From: Acidobacteriota bacterium
Lineage (GTDB): Bacteria; Acidobacteriota; Terriglobia; Acidiferrales; UBA7541
Length of the DNA: 64,000 bases
Assembly (NCBI GenBank): GCA_003223325.1
Contig: QHYS01000010.1
Span: 22,112-86,111 of the forward strand
Direction: 5' to 3'
Position numbers and translations under genes: made by a program. The notes below the pieces were generated by a model that was given only the letters and a program-made list of their open reading frames with translations, was not told the origin of the DNA and ran no database searches. This document shows positions 53,537 to 61,859 of this stretch, piece after piece (within the stretch, counting starts at the first letter, position 1; the number at the start of each line of letters is the position of its first letter).

Positions 53537-53932
53537 TCACCGATTTCGAAGTACGGAAATTCCTTTTGCAGTGACCAAGTGTGCGTCGCTTGTAACCAGA
53601 GTCAACTCGAATACTTTAGCGGTGGCAACGAGAAATGCGTCCGCCGGATCTCGGTGGGACCGGCGCGTCTCCCGTGTTGCGAGAGCAACCTCTGTTGTGA
53701 GCGGCGCTTCCCGAAGTGGGGCTATTGCCAATGACTGAGCAACCCACTTGTCGATGCCCACGTTCAGGGACACGCGTTTCTTGTCGACCAAGATCACCAA
53801 TTCCCAAACGCTAATAGGAGAAAGCCATTTTTCGTTTGCCGGATCCTCAAGTGCTCTCCGGAGGCGAGGCACCATTTTCTCCGGCTGGAGCAAACTCCAA
53901 ACCCAAATGTGCGTGTCGAGAAGGAGTTTCAC
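53537..53932 (-). CDS. PIN-domain toxin, VapC family
   Basis: Ribonuclease toxin of a type II toxin-antitoxin pair, about 131 residues. GTG start at 53932 overlaps the antitoxin TGA as GTGA; an ATG at 53950 in frame adds six residues. PIN signature: KLLLDTHIWVWSLL (first Asp), WLSPISVWELVIL (second acidic), and HRDPADAFLVATAKVFELTL with the third and fourth acids, then LVTSDAHLV. The four-acid Mg2+ site is thus complete. Acts on RNA when the antitoxin decays. Confidence 0.9.
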   Translation of the reverse strand: MKLLLDTHIWVWSLLQPEKMVPRLRRALEDPANEKWLSPISVWELVILVDKKRVSLNVGIDKWVAQSLAIAPLREAPLTTEVALATRETRRSHRDPADAFLVATAKVFELTLVTSDAHLVTAKGISVLRNR

Positions 53933-54171
53933 GAGTTGAGGACGTTCCAATCCTTTTCATCGCTTGCGGGAGAGACAATGTCGCCAACAATGCGGCCGGT
54001 CCCGGCCATGGAGCCGAGCCACTGTTTTTTCTCTGCTTTCGGGGAAGGTGGCACAACCTCGGCGACGGGCTCGCCAAATTTGGTGACGCGGATGGGCCTG
54101 CGGGTCTTGCGGACGCGCTCGAGGAGCGCGAGGCAGGTCGCCTTGAATTTAGAGATGGCTATTTCGTCCAT
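53929..54171 (-). CDS. Antitoxin, Phd/YefM family
   Basis: 80 residues from ATG 54171, six codons inside the longest frame. N-terminal DNA-binding Phd fold: MDEIAISKFKATCLALLERV, RKTRRPIRVTKFGEPVAEVV, a linker with PPSPKAEKK and a C-terminal toxin-wrapping helix (GRIVGDIVSPASDEKDWNVL). Translationally coupled to the PIN toxin by four bases. A tandem repeat upstream (54185-54207) is the likely autoregulatory operator, and it overlaps the longer start, which favours 54171. Confidence 0.85.
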   Translation of the reverse strand: MDEIAISKFKATCLALLERVRKTRRPIRVTKFGEPVAEVVPPSPKAEKKQWLGSMAGTGRIVGDIVSPASDEKDWNVLNS

Positions 54172-54184
54172 AACACAAGTTTTT

Positions 54185-54207
54185 ACCATAGTCAGGGACC
54201 ATAGTCA
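54185..54207. promoter_or_regulatory. Tandem direct repeats upstream of the toxin-antitoxin operon
   Basis: ACCATAGTCA occurs twice with three bases between, repeat length 13. It sits just upstream of the antitoxin start, where Phd-type antitoxins normally bind their own operators. Confidence 0.5.
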
Positions 54208-54580
54208 AACCTTTGGCATGTGGGCACTGGGCAGCACCCATCCGTCCACCAAAGGCCAGGATGGCAAATTACGTTACACAGAACGTCGGCCACCGATCGC
54301 GCGGACAACGTTTCGATTCCGTTGCAAAGAGAAATTGGGAAACGAACCCCACGTGAATCGAGAAAGTAAGTTCCGCACTGACTAGATGATTGTGTCGGGT
54401 GCCGAATCGCGGAACCGTCACCGACTGCACCGCAAAAAAATGACTTGGTGCACGGTAATGATGAAGCATCGACTGCGCAGTTCTTCTACAAGCTCGCCGG
54501 CTCCGAGCCTAAACGGCCTAGACTGTAAGCGCCTCAGCACGTGGCCCTTCCTTGGGGAGCGACCTGCCTGCGAGAACGCT
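54208..54580. other. Intergenic, no gene seen
   Basis: Between the toxin-antitoxin module and the methyltransferase. No coding frame and no structure recognised. Confidence 0.4.
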
Positions 54581-55153
54581 CTAAAAAATTCGTGGAAAAA
54601 ACCTCGGCTTGCCAGACATTGCAGCCCGATAGGCCGGCACCGCATCGAGCACGGGCTCCTCAATGCGCAAGCGATTTCGCAACACCATGGCATTGCCGGC
54701 CGCTGCAAAAGCCGCGGTGACCCACGCAGTGTGGATGAGTGGGAGAGCGATCATCTCAACGAATACGCCGACGTAATTCGGATGGCGTATCCAGCGAAAC
54801 GGCCCGTTGCTGACGACGCCCAGAGGAGCCGAATTCACGACCTCCGTATTCCAGTGGATTCCGAGCGTGCGCATCACCCACCAACGCAGCAAAGTGGCCA
54901 ATACGAAAAGCAGCAGCGTACAAAACGCCAGCGATCGAAGGAACGGGCGGTGCAGCAAAGTCACTTCGGCAGCCGCTCCGATCAGAACGGTCGCGTGAAA
55001 CGCAACCATCCAGCGATACCGAGGGTCATTGTGTTTCCGGGCTCCGCAACTCGCCAGGTCGCGTTGATGGCGGCGTGAAACTTGCAATTCCACTACTCGC
55101 TCGAGACCGACGCACGCGAGCAAGATCAGGAATGCGATCCTCGTCAGGTCCAT
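54581..55153 (-). CDS. Isoprenylcysteine carboxyl methyltransferase-like membrane methyltransferase
   Basis: 190-residue inner-membrane AdoMet methyltransferase of the ICMT/PEMT family. It has four or five helices (IAFLILLACVGLERVVELQV, HATVLIGAAAEVTLL, FCTLLLFVLATLLRWWVM, FVEMIALPLIHTAWVTAAFA). The catalytic half shows GPFRWIRHPNYVGVFVEM, the conserved R-H-P-N-Y segment, and LRIEEPVLDAVPAYRAAM with the acidic pair and Tyr. It overlaps the type III polyketide synthase gene by ten bases, the arrangement seen for alkylpyrone/alkylresorcinol loci such as bpsA-bpsB and srsA-srsB, where this protein methylates the polyketide. Confidence 0.88.
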   Translation of the reverse strand: MDLTRIAFLILLACVGLERVVELQVSRRHQRDLASCGARKHNDPRYRWMVAFHATVLIGAAAEVTLLHRPFLRSLAFCTLLLFVLATLLRWWVMRTLGIHWNTEVVNSAPLGVVSNGPFRWIRHPNYVGVFVEMIALPLIHTAWVTAAFAAAGNAMVLRNRLRIEEPVLDAVPAYRAAMSGKPRFFPRIF

Positions 55154-56193
55154 TGCAGCAGAAGCATCTCCGCGCTGAAACCAGGGCCAAAGGCCGCCAG
55201 TAAGCCGTGGTCACCAGCTTTGGCTTCGCCGTGCGCCATCCATTCATGCAGCACGAAGAGTACGGAAGCGCTCGACAGATTGCCGTAGTCGCGCAGTACG
55301 TCCCACGAAGGTTGCATCTGGCAGGAACACAATCCCAGCTCCTGCTGCATATAGCTCAGCAGCTTTTGGCCGCCGGGGTGGAGGACGAAGGCCCTGATTT
55401 GTCCACGGGTGAGCGCATAGCGGGAGAGCATACAGTCAACTAAGGCTCCGATCTTTTCGCGAATGAGTTGCGGCACTTCTCTGGAAAGCACGATATGGAA
55501 CCCGCTGTCCTTCAATTCGAATCCCATCGCATCGATCGAAGAAGGAAAGAGGTAGCTCTGACTGTCAAGTATCGCCGGCCCGCCGCTGGGAGCGTCTGTA
55601 ATGACAGCGGCGGCGGCTCCGTCTCCAAACAACGCGGCCGAAATCAGATTGGCTTGCGATATGTCTCTGCGCTGAAAGGTCAACGTGGGAAGTTCCACCG
55701 CGATCAACAACACAGTTCCGCCAGGATGAGCGCGAAGGTATTCCCAGGCGCGCGTCAATCCTACGGCGCCCGCGGCGCAACCGAGTTCGGTAATCGGTAA
55801 ACGGCGCACATCGGAACGAAAACCCATTTCCGGGACCAGGTAGGCGTCCACCGATGGAATCATGAAGCCCGTGCAGGAGACAGTGATGATCATATCCACG
55901 TCCGCGGCGTTACGATTCGCCCGCGCGAGCGCTTCCTCCGCCACCCTGCGTGCCAATGTTATGGCGTGTTCTCGATACTCTGAATTCTTTTGCGTCAGAG
56001 AGCGGGGCTCTACCAGATAGTCCACCGGAAATAAGGAGTAGCGCCGGTCGATTCGAGAGTTGTCCAGAACCTCGAGCATGGCCTCAAGGCGCCGCCTGGA
56101 GAGCGAAAAGGTCCGTCCGAAATACTCCTTCACCAGTTCTCGGGAAAGCACGTGTGGAGGAACGGCGGTGGCGGTGGTGGCGATCGTAATCAT
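55144..56193 (-). CDS. Type III polyketide synthase (chalcone synthase-like)
   Basis: Homodimeric ketosynthase of 349 residues that extends a fatty-acyl starter with malonyl units and cyclises it. Catalytic triad identifiable: Cys139 in RLPITELGCAAGAVG, His272 in AFVLHPGGQKLL, Asn305 in RDYGNLSSASVLF. The conserved VSCTGFMIPSVDAYLVPEMG and LFGDGAAAAVITD blocks are present. First gene of a two-gene operon with the ICMT-like methyltransferase, suggesting methylated alkylpyrone, alkylresorcinol or phenolic lipid products that could insert in membranes. Upstream ribosome binding site is weak. Confidence 0.92.
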   Translation of the reverse strand: MITIATTATAVPPHVLSRELVKEYFGRTFSLSRRRLEAMLEVLDNSRIDRRYSLFPVDYLVEPRSLTQKNSEYREHAITLARRVAEEALARANRNAADVDMIITVSCTGFMIPSVDAYLVPEMGFRSDVRRLPITELGCAAGAVGLTRAWEYLRAHPGGTVLLIAVELPTLTFQRRDISQANLISAALFGDGAAAAVITDAPSGGPAILDSQSYLFPSSIDAMGFELKDSGFHIVLSREVPQLIREKIGALVDCMLSRYALTRGQIRAFVLHPGGQKLLSYMQQELGLCSCQMQPSWDVLRDYGNLSSASVLFVLHEWMAHGEAKAGDHGLLAAFGPGFSAEMLLLQWT

Positions 56194-56335
56194 AGATTGG
56201 ATCGAGACCTGACCCGGACGACCTCGATTCCTGAGCGTCCCTTGCTACGGTCCGGAAGTGCGAGAGCTCGTGCCGAACTTTAGATGACCCGTCTCAAGGA
56301 TGGATGTCCGCGCCACTGCGGCGCGACCAGCACAC

Positions 56336-56368
56336 AAAAATACGGCGGAGCTTTTAAGAGCTCCGCCG
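56336..56368 (-). terminator. Rho-independent terminator of the ferredoxin gene
   Basis: Perfect 10-bp stem CGGCGGAGCT (56343-56352) with its complement at 56359-56368, six-base loop, followed on the minus strand by a five-T run. It lies 30 bases past the ferredoxin stop codon. Confidence 0.85.
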
Positions 56369-56397
56369 CGATGCTATGAATGCAGGAGTCGAGCGAA

Positions 56398-56958
56398 CTA
56401 TGCCTTTTTCGTGTACCAATCGGCGTTTATCGCCGTGAAGTTCTGCCACTTCTCCGGTAGATCATCGAGTGTGAAGATTGCAGTCACGGGACATACCGGA
56501 ACGCAGGCTCCGCAGTCAATACACTCCACCGGGTTGATGTAGAGCTGGGTCTCACTCTCGTAGGTCGGCTCATCTTTACGAGGATGGATGCAATCGACTG
56601 GGCATACATCCACGCACGCTGTGTCTTTCGTTCCGATGCATGGCTCAGCAATCACGTAGGCCATCTGGCTCTCCTTGAGCAGTTTCGGCGCTTCAACCAC
56701 AAGTTGCTCGGAGCCGTCAGCCGCCCGAGGCGCGGCCGCCTCGGCGGTCGCTAAAACTGAGCCACTCCACCGAACGGATGGACTTTTTTGGAGACTTCCG
56801 GCAGAAAGCTTCCGAAGCCACCCAAGTATGACAATCAGCGGAACCAAGCCGATCAAGAAGAAAACGACTCCTCCATGGTGGTTGGCCTCTGCAGGCATCG
56901 GTGCCAATCCGCTCAGGAGGACAATGACAACGAAAACAACAATGAAGTACTTACTCAT
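56398..56958 (-). CDS. 7Fe ferredoxin with an N-terminal membrane segment; internal start likely
   Basis: Electron-transfer protein of 186 codons. Residues 99-186 alone are a complete [3Fe-4S][4Fe-4S] ferredoxin: MAYVIAEPCIGTKDTACVDV, CPVDCIHPRKDEPTYESETQ, then ECIDCGACVPVCPVTAIF. Residues 1-98 contain two hydrophobic segments (YFIVVFVVIVLLSGLAP and GGVVFFLIGLVPLIVILGWL) and a linker. AAGGAGG precedes ATG 56958, and AAGGAG also lies seven bases before the internal ATG 56664. The gene may therefore make both a membrane-anchored and a soluble ferredoxin, or the two were separate genes fused by a lost stop. A strong terminator follows. Confidence 0.8.
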   Translation of the reverse strand: MSKYFIVVFVVIVLLSGLAPMPAEANHHGGVVFFLIGLVPLIVILGWLRKLSAGSLQKSPSVRWSGSVLATAEAAAPRAADGSEQLVVEAPKLLKESQMAYVIAEPCIGTKDTACVDVCPVDCIHPRKDEPTYESETQLYINPVECIDCGACVPVCPVTAIFTLDDLPEKWQNFTAINADWYTKKA

Positions 56959-57469
56959 AGCTTGTTCCCTCCTTCAGCGATTGCGGGCCACAGAAAAGTT
57001 GATTTGCGCCGCGCCACCGGCTCACCGGAGTTAGGACTCGTACGCGCGCAGGAACTGGTGTCAGAAAAACTCTTCTCCTCTCACATCAGAGAATAGGTCT
57101 TTTCCCTGGCCGAGTACCGTCTGGAATGTACAACTGCCGTGATTCTGTCGGGGGAAACCCTTATCCGGCAATACCGTCTTTTAAGTAGCACATGCCTCGA
57201 GTTCTCTGTACTTTAAACCATCCTTTCAACAGTTTGCTCACTACTGTACTGTGCTTCCTTGTTGCCTATTCACGCATCCCTGCCATTACGCTTTCGTGGT
57301 AGTTGATGCTGGCCCTCGGGGAAGCGCCCCCATCCACACATTTCAAAATGAATCGAGAGAAGTGGCTCAGTTTCAGCCCCCGCCGTGTCTTACCCTGCGG
57401 TCGTCTTGACTTTGCCGTGAGCGGCTGCCTACACTCCCTCGTTCCGCCGCCGTTCGCGGCAAAAATCCG
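56959..57469. other. Intergenic, no gene seen
   Basis: Divergent region between the ferredoxin and ubiX. No coding frame; expected to hold both promoters. No riboswitch fold recognised. Confidence 0.45.
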
Positions 57470-58114
57470 ATGGAATCAGCCGAAGGAAAGATCATTATCG
57501 TCGGCGTCACTGGAGCTTCCGGCGCCATGCTGGCTCAGACGATTCTGCGCATGCTCGACGCCGATCCCCGTGTGGCCCGCATACACCTGGTCATCACACA
57601 AACCGGAATACGCTTGCTCGAACACGAATTGCAAATCTCGGGGCCGCTGGCTGAACTTCCCGAACGGATTCTCGATTCGAGCGGCGCTAAATCTCACCGC
57701 AAGATTGAAATCCTGCCGAATACTGATGTAGGCGCTTCCATCGCTTCCGGCAGTTACCCAGCGGATTCGATGTGTGTCATACCGTGCTCGATGGGCACGC
57801 TGGCGGCGATTGCGGGTGGCGCAAGCAACGACCTCGTTTCGCGAGCCGCCGACGTGACCCTCAAGGAAGGCCGGCGGCTGGTGCTCTGCGTCCGTGATAC
57901 GCCTTTCAGCCGCATTCATCTCGAAAATATGCTCCGCGCGCAGCAGGCCGGCGCCCTAATCATGCCGGCGATTCCGTCGTTTTATCATCAACCGCAAACC
58001 ATAGACGATTTAGTCACGCAGTACGTTTGCCGCGTTCTGGTGCAGCTAGGGCTGCCGCAGAATCGCCAATTCGCATGGAAAGGCCAGCCCTTGCGCAAGG
58101 CATTTAAGATATAG
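57470..58114 (+). CDS. ubiX: Flavin prenyltransferase UbiX
   Basis: Makes prenylated FMN, the cofactor of UbiD-type decarboxylases. 214 residues. GVTGASGAMLAQTILRML is the phosphate-binding flavoprotein loop, then VITQTGIRLLEHEL, and SMCVIPCSMGTLAAIAGGAS with the prenyl-phosphate site. GRRLVLCVRDTPFSRIHLEN is the conserved R-x-T/P segment and PAIPSFYHQPQTIDDLV near the C-terminus has the aromatic cap. Normal length. Followed directly by a truncated ubiA start, implying an ancestral ubiX-ubiA pair. Confidence 0.92.
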   Translation: MESAEGKIIIVGVTGASGAMLAQTILRMLDADPRVARIHLVITQTGIRLLEHELQISGPLAELPERILDSSGAKSHRKIEILPNTDVGASIASGSYPADSMCVIPCSMGTLAAIAGGASNDLVSRAADVTLKEGRRLVLCVRDTPFSRIHLENMLRAQQAGALIMPAIPSFYHQPQTIDDLVTQYVCRVLVQLGLPQNRQFAWKGQPLRKAFKI

Positions 58115-58129
58115 CCTCGCGGAACCCCC

Positions 58130-58219
58130 ATGAACCTCGCGATCGCCACCGAGAGCCGCATTCGCACCGTGCTCGAAATGATCAATTTCCAGCGGCGACC
58201 TTTTCGAACTCCTAGATAA
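58130..58219 (+). pseudogene. ubiA 5' remnant (prenyltransferase), truncated
   Basis: ATG 58130 gives MNLAIATESRIRTVLEMINF, then nine codons and a stop. The RIRTVLEMI(N/K)F start is that of UbiA 4-hydroxybenzoate polyprenyltransferases, which continue with a hydrophobic helix; here the frame turns to QRRPFRTPR and ends. Only about 20 residues survive, 15 bases after ubiX. The short match makes the identification tentative, although the ubiX neighbour supports it. Confidence 0.5.
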
Positions 58220-58798
58220 AACAGCGAAATACGCATTTTACTGAGTGTTTATGCGGCTTCTGGAAGATGGTCGTACTGTCAACTGTTGCCATGCTCTGCC
58301 ACGATTTAAGGCTTTTTTAGCCTTGATTGGTATACACTGGCAACAGTAACTGGGCCGAATAATTTAGTGGGGCTTGAGCCGGTGTTCACTTCCGCGCCTG
58401 TCTTTGTCAGCGTGCCGTTCTCGTTTTCGTAGCCCGTCTCCGTTTCCCCGTTCGTGCCGCTCTCTAATCCTTGCCGCCGCTCGGTCTGTTGCTTACAGTG
58501 AGATCTGCGTTACGAATATACCAAGCCAGCGATGCGGGAATTCGGTCCTTACCAAGGCAAAACGCAAAGGCGGGGACAAGCAGTACAAACAAGCAGTGAA
58601 GGATTTCGTGCAGCCGCCACGGCGCAGCCTATTGAGATTCGAGTGGAAAAAGGAGGCAACATTGACAGGGGTGAAGCGTAGAAAAAGAAAGGCTGTCCCA
58701 GCGGCTCGCCGCAGGAAGCAAGGCATGAAGAAGCAAAAGCAAGCTGAGGAAAATTTCATGAAAAGATTAAGAAAGCCACTGCTGTTTTGAGCGAGGCG
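58220..58798. other. Region without a recognisable gene
   Basis: A 138-codon plus-strand frame (58374-58790) is open and very basic (KAKRKGGDKQYKQAVKDF, KKQKQAEENFMKRLRK) but starts in Ser/Arg-rich sequence with no signal of a fold; it may be chance or a relic. Nothing else seen. Confidence 0.3.
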
Positions 58799-59036
58799 GC
58801 CGACGTCATGAAGCGTGCAAATGTGGGAGTGATTCAGGCTGGCAATCGTCCGCGCTTCGAGCTCGAAACGTTCTCGCAGTCCGGCATGATCCCCAATATG
58901 GTCGGAAAGAATTTTGATAGCGACAATTCGGTCGAGACGTGCATCTCGGGCGCGGTACACCTCGCCCATCCCGCCTGCGCTAATTGCAGAGAGGATTTCC
59001 TAGGGGGCCCACGCGCTGGCCGGTGCGAATTGCCAA
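58799..59036 (-). pseudogene. Ser/Thr protein kinase N-terminal remnant
   Basis: From 59036 the minus strand reads LAIRTGQRVGP, then a one-base deletion and a stop in the GPYEIL position, then SAISAGGMGEVYRARDARLD with the glycine-rich loop, IVAIKILSDHIGDHAGLRER including the ATP-binding Lys, and TIASLNHSHICTLHDVG. Similarity ends at 58799; the C-lobe is absent. The initiation codon is TTG in place of ATG. Frameshift, stop and truncation make it dead. Overlaps the leader of the metallo-hydrolase gene on the opposite strand. Confidence 0.75.
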
Positions 59037-59202
59037 TGGCTACCCGCTAATTGCAGAAGTGGGCGAACTATATAACCTTTCTTTTGGCTTTGGAAGGTGC
59101 CGTTTGTCGCGAGCCTCCAGGAATATAATCGCGGCCTTGGGCGTGTATGCTAGCGTAGCTTGCGCGGCTTCTGCCGTCACCCTGAGATCCGTGGAGGACC
59201 AG

Positions 59203-60210
59203 ATGATGCGATGGATTTTGCGACTTGTAAGCATTGTCACAGTCATGCTCATTTGGTCTACCGCCGGGAATGCGGCCCAAACTGAGCCGTCTGCTTCGTC
59301 GCCTAAATCCGGCACGCGGCTGATTACGCTGGGTACGAGGGGCGGTCCAATTCCCATGGTCGGACGCGCCCAATCGTCGAACGCGCTTATCGTCAACGGC
59401 ACCCCATATATCGTGGACGCCGGTGAAGGCGTCACCCGGCGCCTGACACGCGCTGGCATCGCAATACGAGACATCAACACAATCTTTATTACCCATCCGC
59501 ATAGCGATCATACCGGTGGCCTGGGAGGCCTGCTCTCGGCAGACCACGACTTCCCGCACACAAAGCCGGTTACAGTTTTAGGCCCACCTGGTACGGCGGC
59601 CTCGGTCAAGGGTTTGGTGGATTTTCTAACAGTGAGTTCAGATATCCGCATTAGTGACGGAACTCATACCGTGCCCGCCTTTAAGATTTTCTCCGGTCGG
59701 GACACGGGAACAGGAGTCATTTACCAAGATGCGAATGTCAAGGTGTCGGCGGTCGAGAACACGCACTTCCATTTCCCGCCTGGTAGCCCCGCGTATGGCA
59801 AATACAAATCCTACTCCTACCGATTTGAAACCTCCGACCGCGTAGTGATCTTCTCAGGCGACACGGGTCCGAGTGAGGCACTCACGGAACTGGCGAAGGG
59901 TGCGGATCTCTTAGTCACGGAAATAACGTACCTCTCAGCTGAGGAGGCGAAGGCCCAGCAGATCCGAACGGGTCAATGGGCGCAACGCACGCCCGAGGAG
60001 CAGGCGAGCTATCTGCGCCACAATGAGGAGGAACACCTCAGGCCAGAAGAAGTGGGGAAAATGGCCGCACGCGCTGGCGTCAAAACAGTCGTACTAACGC
60101 ATCTGCCTGCCAGCGGCGACCCAAACGACAGCTATGAACGCTTCGCAGCGGACGTGAACAAGAACTTCACGGGCCGCGTACTGGTTGCCCGGGATCTGAT
60201 GGAATTCTGA
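59203..60210 (+). CDS. Exported metallo-beta-lactamase-fold hydrolase
   Basis: 335 residues. ATG 59203 (or 59206) follows GGAGG by five bases; the longer frame to 58984 runs into the kinase relic and is rejected. Signal peptide LRLVSIVTVMLIWSTAGNAA. The MBL core has ITLGTRGGPIPMVGRAQSSN, IVDAGEGVTRRL, THPHSDHTGGLGGLLSADHD with the H-x-H-x-D-H metal motif at 98-103, VSAVENTHFHFPPG with another His, RVVIFSGDTGPSEAL with the bridging Asp and VLTHLPASGDPNDSYERF. Resembles the RNase Z/arylsulfatase-like group of periplasmic hydrolases; substrate unknown. Confidence 0.87.
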   Translation: MMRWILRLVSIVTVMLIWSTAGNAAQTEPSASSPKSGTRLITLGTRGGPIPMVGRAQSSNALIVNGTPYIVDAGEGVTRRLTRAGIAIRDINTIFITHPHSDHTGGLGGLLSADHDFPHTKPVTVLGPPGTAASVKGLVDFLTVSSDIRISDGTHTVPAFKIFSGRDTGTGVIYQDANVKVSAVENTHFHFPPGSPAYGKYKSYSYRFETSDRVVIFSGDTGPSEALTELAKGADLLVTEITYLSAEEAKAQQIRTGQWAQRTPEEQASYLRHNEEEHLRPEEVGKMAARAGVKTVVLTHLPASGDPNDSYERFAADVNKNFTGRVLVARDLMEF

Positions 60211-60368
60211 AACTCTTCGCTGGCGGCTGCTGCGCTCCCACGTCGCTAGATAAAGTCGGCTCAAACGCCGCCAACCATTTTTGGGCAATCGTGGCCTCGG
60301 CAAATCAATTGATAGTTGATTGGCAGAATGCTTGACGGCGAGCGCGGCGAATAGGCCAGGTCTGGTAA

Positions 60369-61388
60369 TTATTTCATCAAACGCACGCCACAGGCGGCGA
60401 GGGCGACAACGACAGTCGTGGCCGCACCTAAGGCCATGACGCTGTATGACGCCTTGCGGGCTGCCGATTCGGAGATGATACGGCTGAGGTTCCAGCGCGC
60501 CTGGCACGCCGGATGAACGAAAATAGCGAGCACCGCCAACGAATAGCGTGGCAGCAGCGGCACCGACGATAACCCAGCGAGCAGGCCGGCGGGAGCGTGA
60601 GAGGCCCACACGAAGTCCGTGTCGATCCCGCTCCGCCGCGTCGTGAATACAGTAATCAGGTGTGTTACCAGAAACACCGCCAGGTACACTCCGGAAACCA
60701 GCTGCAGGTTGCGTAGGGGAGTGGCGCGCCGCAGATAATACTTCCAGGCCATAGTCAGTCCCGTACACACCTGCACCGCGACTGCGGCAATCAGGATGGT
60801 CTGGCCAACGTTCTGCCGGTAAACCAATCTAAATACGTGCAGCACTGCCGCGTGCATTCCGAGGCTGACGATGGCCAGCGAATGATTGAACACGTGCGCG
60901 AGCGCGAAGCTGGCCAGCACGATGGCGGAAGATGCGTGAATGTGGTGAAACTTTGTCGCATAAACAACACTGGCGGAATTGGAAGCTGGCAGCAAGGCCG
61001 CCATTGCGGCGAAGGCGATCACGAGATACCAGACCATTAACTGATTACTGCTGATCCGCCGCATCGCGGTGAATAGAGCCGGGGTAACAGCGGCGAGCAA
61101 TGCACCATGTACCACCAACCGGTTTCGGCTGCGGTCGAGCTCGTCGCGATCCAGATAATTAAGTGCCAACCAGCTGGCGACCGGTCCTGCCACCAACCAG
61201 GCGATGGCCAGTGTTAGAAAAGCGCTCCCGAGCACCACGTTCACTCGTGTTAATTCTGCGCTGCGGAACGTGGCGGAAAGAGACAGCGGATAAAACAGGG
61301 GAAAAATCCAAACGAGAAATGCTTGCGGTGCTGCGGTCGTCCTCACCTGCGTAGTGGCTTGGGCGCCCGCAACTGCAATCGTTCTCAT
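60369..61388 (-). CDS. Multi-pass membrane protein, cytochrome b-like
   Basis: 339 residues with about eight hydrophobic helices (VVLGSAFLTLAIAWLVAGPV, LMVWYLVIAFAAMAALLP, SSAIVLASFALAHVFNHSLA, QTILIAAVAVQVCTGLTMAW, LVSGVYLAVFLVTHLITVFT, SVMALGAATTVVVALAACG). Histidines in the helices (ATKFHHIHASSAIV, ALAHVFNH, FLVTHLITVF) suggest bound b-type haem, similar to succinate dehydrogenase or cytochrome b561-type anchors, but this remains inference. The last half is also covered by a long antisense frame that is not coding. No clear operon partner. Confidence 0.7.
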   Translation of the reverse strand: MRTIAVAGAQATTQVRTTAAPQAFLVWIFPLFYPLSLSATFRSAELTRVNVVLGSAFLTLAIAWLVAGPVASWLALNYLDRDELDRSRNRLVVHGALLAAVTPALFTAMRRISSNQLMVWYLVIAFAAMAALLPASNSASVVYATKFHHIHASSAIVLASFALAHVFNHSLAIVSLGMHAAVLHVFRLVYRQNVGQTILIAAVAVQVCTGLTMAWKYYLRRATPLRNLQLVSGVYLAVFLVTHLITVFTTRRSGIDTDFVWASHAPAGLLAGLSSVPLLPRYSLAVLAIFVHPACQARWNLSRIISESAARKASYSVMALGAATTVVVALAACGVRLMK

Positions 61389-61859
61389 AAGCGCTCCGCA
61401 TAGAGGGTGAACTTCCGAAGGGCCACCTTATACACCCGGGGCGGCCCGAAACGCACCAATTGTTTTCCCCGCATCGCGGGAAAAAGCTCGGCAACACTAC
61501 GTGCTCGAACAGAGTTCGTGTGATTGCATTCACTATCCTACGATTCGCGGCTTTCTCGTTTCATCGTGTCTGCCCATGCCGAATGACATACGACCGCTGA
61601 CGTCTTTTCTGAAGAGTTTCGTCATGCGTTTCTCCTAAGCGCGTCGGGAGAGCTTTTGCCCTCTTACACGGGTTTCCGGAAAGTAACTCTACGCCGAAAT
61701 CGCAGTTACCGTCTCGGTCTCCCTTCCCTGGCCGTCAGAACGGGTTTCGGACAGTATCTCTTCCTGGAAGTTCGACCAGTGCCGCTAACGCAACACAGCG
61801 CAAGTGTGCGCGGATTGCGTCTGGCGAACTGGTACGATTTACACAGTGGGAGGTGTGCG
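61389..61859. other. Intergenic, no gene seen
   Basis: Divergent promoter region of the membrane protein and the lipoprotein. No coding frame recognised. Confidence 0.4.

Noticed and set aside
58374..58790. 138-codon basic frame as a DNA-binding protein
   Set aside because: Starts in Ser/Arg-rich sequence, no fold, no ribosome binding site; basic composition may be due to A/G-rich DNA.
60094..60768. 224-codon minus-strand frame overlapping the cytochrome b-like gene
   Set aside because: Out of frame with the membrane protein, which has proper hydrophobic helices; this one is Arg/Ser-rich.
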